A DNA stretch of 37,638 bases, taken from positions 1-37,638 of the forward strand of contig CAIRBT010000065.1 in assembly GCA_903876875.1 (NCBI GenBank). The letters run 5' to 3'. The translations under genes were made by a program, and so were the position numbers. The DNA is from an uncultured Geobacteraceae bacterium. GTDB taxonomy: Bacteria; Desulfobacterota; Desulfuromonadia; Geobacterales; Pseudopelobacteraceae. The notes below the pieces were generated by a model, which saw only the letters and a program-made list of their open reading frames with translations, did no database searches and was not told the origin of the DNA. This document shows positions 33,735-37,638 of the stretch, in pieces; within the stretch, counting starts at the first letter, position 1, and each line of letters opens with the position of its first letter.

Positions 33735-36260
33735 ATGAAAATACGTATGGGAATATTTTTAGCGGCTCTCGTGTTAGCAGGGTGCGGCAATGTTGAGACC
33801 GGCAGCAATTCGCTTTCAACCGGTTCAACGGCATCTGTGACAGAGGTGGCACCGTCTGGGCCGCCGGTAGAGGTGGTTCCCGGTGAATTGATTGTCATAT
33901 ACAAACCATCGGTTGGAAAAGCGGTACATAAATCGGTAGAAAGTATTGTGAGCGGCTCAACCGTTCTTCAGGATTTTTCCGGCCTCGGCATTGCCCACAT
34001 CAAGATACCTGCAGGTATGACCGATGCTGAGGCAACCCAGATGTACCTTGATTCGGGGACAGTAAGTTCTGTAGAACCGAATACCATCATCAGAATCCAC
34101 ACCCCTGCCACCCTGCAAAACCCCAACGACCAGTATTACACGAACAGTGAATGGAATATGCCGATGATTTCGGCGCCAACCGCCTGGGAGACAACAACCG
34201 GCTCAAGCAGTGTCATTATCGGCATCATTGATTCCGGCATTGAATCCGTCCACCCTGACCTTGCGGCCAACTGGTCAGGCTACTGGTACAATGCTATAAC
34301 CAGTTCCAGCACCACAGCCCCCCTGGATGACAACAGCCATGGCACCCATGTAGCCGGCATCATCGGAGCCAAAGGTAACAACAGTATCGGAGTGAGCGGT
34401 GTCAACTGGAACACCAAAATTGCCGCCTGCAAGTTCATCGGCTCCAACGGCGTCGGCACCACTGCCAATGCCATCGCCTGCGTCAACTATTTTAATAAAT
34501 TACGTTCACAAGGGGTGAATATCGTAGCAGTTAACAACAGCTGGGGCTCCCCTTCCTATTCCCAGGCACTGGCTGCTGCCATGACAGCCGAACCCCGTAT
34601 TCTCCACATTGCCGCCGCCGGCAACAGCACTCTGGACAACGACGCCTCCCCCAACTACCCGGCCTCCTACCAGATTCCCAATATGATCAGTGTGGCGGCG
34701 ACCAGCAAGAACGACACTCTCTCTGTGTATTCGGACTGGGGACGCCGGTCGGTGTCAGTGGGGGCACCCGGTGACTCAATTCTCAGCACGGTACCGGGCA
34801 AAACCTACAATGTCAAATCAGGCACCTCAATGGCCTCCCCCCATGTTGCCGGCATTGTCGGACTGCTCTACGCAGCAAACCCCGCCATGACAGCAACGAT
34901 GGCACGCAACCTGTTACTTTCCTCCGGCGACACCAACGCCGCCCTGACCGGCAGCACCATCACAGGTAAACGGGTCAACGTAGCTTCGGCTCTGGCGTGC
35001 AGTGATAAACAGTCCTTTTCCGTAATTAAAACGCCCGCATCCCTGACATCGGGCACCCCGGCCACCTTCACCGTACTGAGTGTGAAATGTGCCGAGCCGG
35101 TTAGTCCCATTACCGTAACCTCAAGTATTCAGAACACAACGTACACGGTCGCCAACAGTGACGGCCTGGCAACGTTCACCTACACCCCAACCTCCACCAG
35201 CGATACCCTGACCTTTTCTTCCGCCGCCGGTAGTGATGCTGTCACTATTTCCCCTCTCCTCTTAACATCCCCACTCCCCTCAGCATTCACTAAGGGGCAG
35301 CTTGTCGCAACCCAGTTAACCGGTTCGGGTGGTACCGCACCCTATACCTTTACTGCAGCGTCGCTCCCCACCGGACTTACTCTGTCAACGGCAGGTAAGT
35401 TGTCCGGCACAGCGACCACCACCGGCACCTTTAACTCAACCTATATAATCACCGATTCCCGAGCGGTTCAGGTCAAGAAATCACTGACCGTTACGGTCAA
35501 TCCAGCACCGTCAATCACCACCAGCTCCCTTGCCTCAGGTAATGTGGGCATGGCTTACAGCCAGACAGTGGCCGCCACCGGCGGGACCACCCCTCTCACC
35601 TGGAAATCAACTTCAACAGTCAGCGGGTTGTCGCTCAGTTCGGCAGGCATACTATCCGGCACCCCCGCCACGGCCGGAACGACCTCCTACAACATCACCG
35701 TCACCGATGCAAATGGTATAGTTGCAACCAAATCCGTCTCGCTGATAGTTCTTACCAAGCCTACCATCACAACAGCACTCACCACCTATGAACAGGGGCA
35801 GACCATTACCCTCCAGCTTACCGGCTCCGGCGGCAGCTCCCCCTACAAATTCTCCGGCACGCAACCGCCAGGGTTAACCATGACAGCTGGCGGGTTGATT
35901 ACGGGAACATTTACCTCTTCAGGCATCGTAACAAGTAACATAACCCTCACCGACGCAAAGGGGGTTGTGATTACAAAGCCATACACCTTCACCATAGCAA
36001 TGGCTCCCAAAATCACCACCACGTCACTGGTTGCAGGTAAAATTGCCACCGCCTACACAACAACCTTCGCGGTTTCCGGCGGCACAGCTGCCTATAAATG
36101 GACCTCCACCAGCAAGGTACCCGGTTTGGCTCTCAGCTCAGCAGGAGTACTTTCCGGTAAGCCCCTCACGGCAGGTTCCTATTCCTACATAATTAAAGTA
36201 ACCGATGCCAAGGGGGTGAGTGCAACGGTCACCCTGCCGATAACCATCACCAAGACGTAG
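33735..36260 (+). CDS. Subtilisin-family (S8) lipoprotein protease with four Ig-like repeats
   Basis: An 841-residue exported serine protease. A lipobox ends at Cys17 (LVLAGC). Residues 45-120 resemble an I9 inhibitor propeptide (VVPGELIVIYKP ... VSSVEPNTIIRI). The S8 domain (125-420) has Asp166 (GIIDSGIESVHPDL), His202 (NSHGTHVAG), oxyanion Asn297 (AAAGN) and Ser365 (SGTSMASPHVAG). A linker domain follows, then four He_PIG-type Ig-like repeats from about 510 to the end, each with a GLxLSxAGxLSG core. Export and adhesion or substrate binding at the cell surface are inferred. The ATG at 33735 has GGGAG at 33724-33728 and gives a better lipoprotein signal than the ATG at 33720. The gene stands alone, divergent from the CHAT operon. 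Confidence 0.93.
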   Translation: MKIRMGIFLAALVLAGCGNVETGSNSLSTGSTASVTEVAPSGPPVEVVPGELIVIYKPSVGKAVHKSVESIVSGSTVLQDFSGLGIAHIKIPAGMTDAEATQMYLDSGTVSSVEPNTIIRIHTPATLQNPNDQYYTNSEWNMPMISAPTAWETTTGSSSVIIGIIDSGIESVHPDLAANWSGYWYNAITSSSTTAPLDDNSHGTHVAGIIGAKGNNSIGVSGVNWNTKIAACKFIGSNGVGTTANAIACVNYFNKLRSQGVNIVAVNNSWGSPSYSQALAAAMTAEPRILHIAAAGNSTLDNDASPNYPASYQIPNMISVAATSKNDTLSVYSDWGRRSVSVGAPGDSILSTVPGKTYNVKSGTSMASPHVAGIVGLLYAANPAMTATMARNLLLSSGDTNAALTGSTITGKRVNVASALACSDKQSFSVIKTPASLTSGTPATFTVLSVKCAEPVSPITVTSSIQNTTYTVANSDGLATFTYTPTSTSDTLTFSSAAGSDAVTISPLLLTSPLPSAFTKGQLVATQLTGSGGTAPYTFTAASLPTGLTLSTAGKLSGTATTTGTFNSTYIITDSRAVQVKKSLTVTVNPAPSITTSSLASGNVGMAYSQTVAATGGTTPLTWKSTSTVSGLSLSSAGILSGTPATAGTTSYNITVTDANGIVATKSVSLIVLTKPTITTALTTYEQGQTITLQLTGSGGSSPYKFSGTQPPGLTMTAGGLITGTFTSSGIVTSNITLTDAKGVVITKPYTFTIAMAPKITTTSLVAGKIATAYTTTFAVSGGTAAYKWTSTSKVPGLALSSAGVLSGKPLTAGSYSYIIKVTDAKGVSATVTLPITITKT

Positions 36261-36475
36261 CAGCCCCATACGTACGTTGTAACATCAAAACTTTCACACA
36301 AGACCCCTCCCCCCTTATCAAGGGAGGCTCAAAGGCCTCCTCCTTGACGCGCTCTCGCCATTCGATGAATGCCCCTGTTGTGACGTTAGTGTTCGCCCTG
36401 AAATCATAATATGTTAAACCTGCGACTTCACGTACAGCACCCCCCCGCTGTCCTCCACATTAATGGTGAAAAATA
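36261..36475. other. Intergenic region with two competing hairpins
   Basis: No gene is seen in these 215 bases. GGGAGG (36322-36327) can pair with CCTCCC (36306-36311), while GGAGG (36323-36327) can instead pair with CCTCC (36336-36340); the two folds exclude each other. No T run follows either, so termination of the protease transcript here is unproven. Confidence 0.45.
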
Positions 36476-37498
36476 TTATGCGAAAACCCTGTTTCCACCT
36501 TGATTCGGGTTGGCGAGCAGTTTGAACTGCCGTACCAAACGCTGAAGTTCTTCGGCGTTACCATTCAGTTGTGCTGCCGCCGTGGCCGATTCGCTTGCTC
36601 CCTGTGCGGTCTGCCGTACAACATCGGTTATCTGCTGCATGTTGCTCGATATCTCGCTGGTTGTGGCGGTCTGCTCTTCTGCGGCGGTAGCAATCCGATT
36701 AACCTGTATGGTGACGTCGTTGACTTGCAGCAAAATATCGCGCAGCGCCTCGCCGGAACGGGCTGCCTCAGCAGTACCTGCTTCCACCTCACGGACTCCC
36801 TGTTCCATCGCGGTCACAGCGCCTTTAGTCTCCTTCTGGATCGCTTTTATCATTTCACCGATCTCTTTGGTGGCTCTGGTCGTACGATCAGCAAGCGCCC
36901 GTACCTCATCGGCAACAACAGTAAAACCACGGCCCTGCTCGCCAGCACGGGCTGCTTCAATAGCTGCGTTCAATGCCAGTAGATTGGTTTGGTCAGCAAT
37001 CTCTTCGATTGTACCGATAATGGCTCCGATCTGGTCAGAGCACTGCCCAAGGCTTTCCACCGTCAAGGCAGATTCCTGCACTCGTGCGTTAATCTGACTC
37101 ATGACAACCACCGTACTGTCAACAACTGCGGAGCCTTTTTTTGCTGCCTGCGAAGCCCGATCTGCGCCATCGGCGGCCAACTGGCAGTTGCGAGCGATAT
37201 CGCTTGAGGTCGCAGACATCTCTTCACCTGCGGTGGCAACGGTTCCTGACTGGGCGGCAACTTCTTCAGCACCGGTGGCGATCTGCCCGGCGGTAGAATT
37301 AAGTTGATTGGAAGCGGCAGCAACCTGATCCGATGTGCTGGATATCTGGCTGATGATGCCGTGGAGCTTATCAATAAAGGTATTGAACCAACGGCTGACC
37401 TCACCCAGTTCGTCCTTTGCGCTGGCATCGAGACGTTTAGTGAGATCGCCTTCACCTTCGGCGATATCCTGGATCATTACGCGCATTCGGTTATGGTC
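36476..37498 (-). pseudogene. 5'-truncated methyl-accepting chemotaxis protein
   Basis: The open frame holds only the cytoplasmic part of a chemoreceptor: HAMP second half ([17 protein letters not shown], then [18 protein letters not shown]) and the full signalling coiled coil with the conserved tip [16 protein letters not shown] (about residues 170-185 from the 37486 ATG). The sensor domain and membrane helices are missing. Similarity begins at Asn-Arg-Met (about 37492), and an in-frame TAA lies at 37501-37499. No ribosome binding site precedes the ATG at 37486. The junction abuts transposase-like coding sequence on the opposite strand, so the gene was probably broken by an insertion or deletion. 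A soluble receptor fragment is a less likely alternative. Confidence 0.8.
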
Positions 37499-37500
37499 TT

Positions 37501-37638
37501 ATGGTTCAGCTACTTGGTGGCCTCATCACGTACCTTTTACTTGCCATCTATTGCAGAGAGCAGCACAAAGAGCCTGTCAGTATCACCAGAGTTCGTGAAT
37601 TACGCAATCAGATTGCTAATGAAGCAACAGAAGAACTA
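37501..37638 (+). mobile_element. Partial IS4-like transposase, C-terminal end
   Basis: Forty-six codons without a stop run off the window. The translation includes LLGGLITYLLLAIYCREQ, then VSITRVRELRNQI, resembling from memory the C-terminal end of IS4-family (DDE) transposases. The catalytic DDE region is not present: upstream sequence is the chemoreceptor gene on the other strand. This looks like a deletion remnant of an insertion sequence; the family name needs a search. Confidence 0.55.

Noticed and set aside
35270-36250. Periodic similarity suggesting a repeat array
   Set aside because: The periodicity comes from four protein-level Ig-like domains with diverged DNA; there are no identical units or spacers as in CRISPR.
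36301-36345. Intrinsic terminator after the S8 protease gene
   Set aside because: The hairpins are short, mutually exclusive and not followed by a T run.

Overview
The window looks like chromosomal DNA of a delta-type proteobacterium of the Desulfuromonadota, most likely the Geobacterales. This is inferred from overall protein likeness, from the pairing of a DUF1318 lipoprotein with an AsmA-like protein, and from a MshEN-type GspE ATPase next to an HDOD gene; no search was run. Base composition is moderately GC-rich, with many C/G homopolymer runs.

Left part (1-10470), mostly core translation genes on the + strand. The tail of probable rpsF is followed by rpsR, a DUF2232 membrane protein and rplI, ending in a perfect bidirectional terminator shared with a convergent ferritin-like gene. 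The ABC-F factor ettA converges on a DUF721/DciA-like gene with a small membrane protein upstream. A DUF3343 gene precedes a strong promoter that starts a ribosome/SRP cluster: ffh, rpsP, KH-domain gene, rimM, trmD, SPOUT methyltransferase, rplS, terminator, rnhB.

Middle (10477-19644). A GspE/PilB-family ATPase with two good c-di-GMP-binding MshEN motifs overlaps an HDOD gene. On the - strand are apgM-mltG and DUF502. A + strand secreted SPOR-like protein and the - strand aconitase B gene converge on a hairpin terminator.

Right part (19691-33566) is the most unusual. Five - strand genes form one chain in which every junction overlaps by 4-11 bases: a 1198-residue AsmA/YdbH-like membrane-anchored protein, a DUF1318 (YdbL-like) lipoprotein, a 2757-residue secreted TolB-propeller/TPR/CHAT protein, an SH3-domain secreted protein, and an M48 metallopeptidase. 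All five carry export signals, so the products should work together in the envelope. The giant protein has an apparently active C-terminal CHAT domain (His2625, Cys2670) and a second, internal CHAT-like domain where the His and Cys are replaced by Pro and Ala. This cluster is my candidate for an undescribed envelope system.

The operon is divergent from a subtilisin-family lipoprotein with an I9-like propeptide and four Ig-like repeats; the 168-base gap between them holds a 16-bp palindrome and a 9-bp inverted repeat. The right edge is a rearrangement scar: a chemoreceptor gene cut off inside its HAMP region abuts the C-terminal coding end of an IS4-like transposase running off the window.
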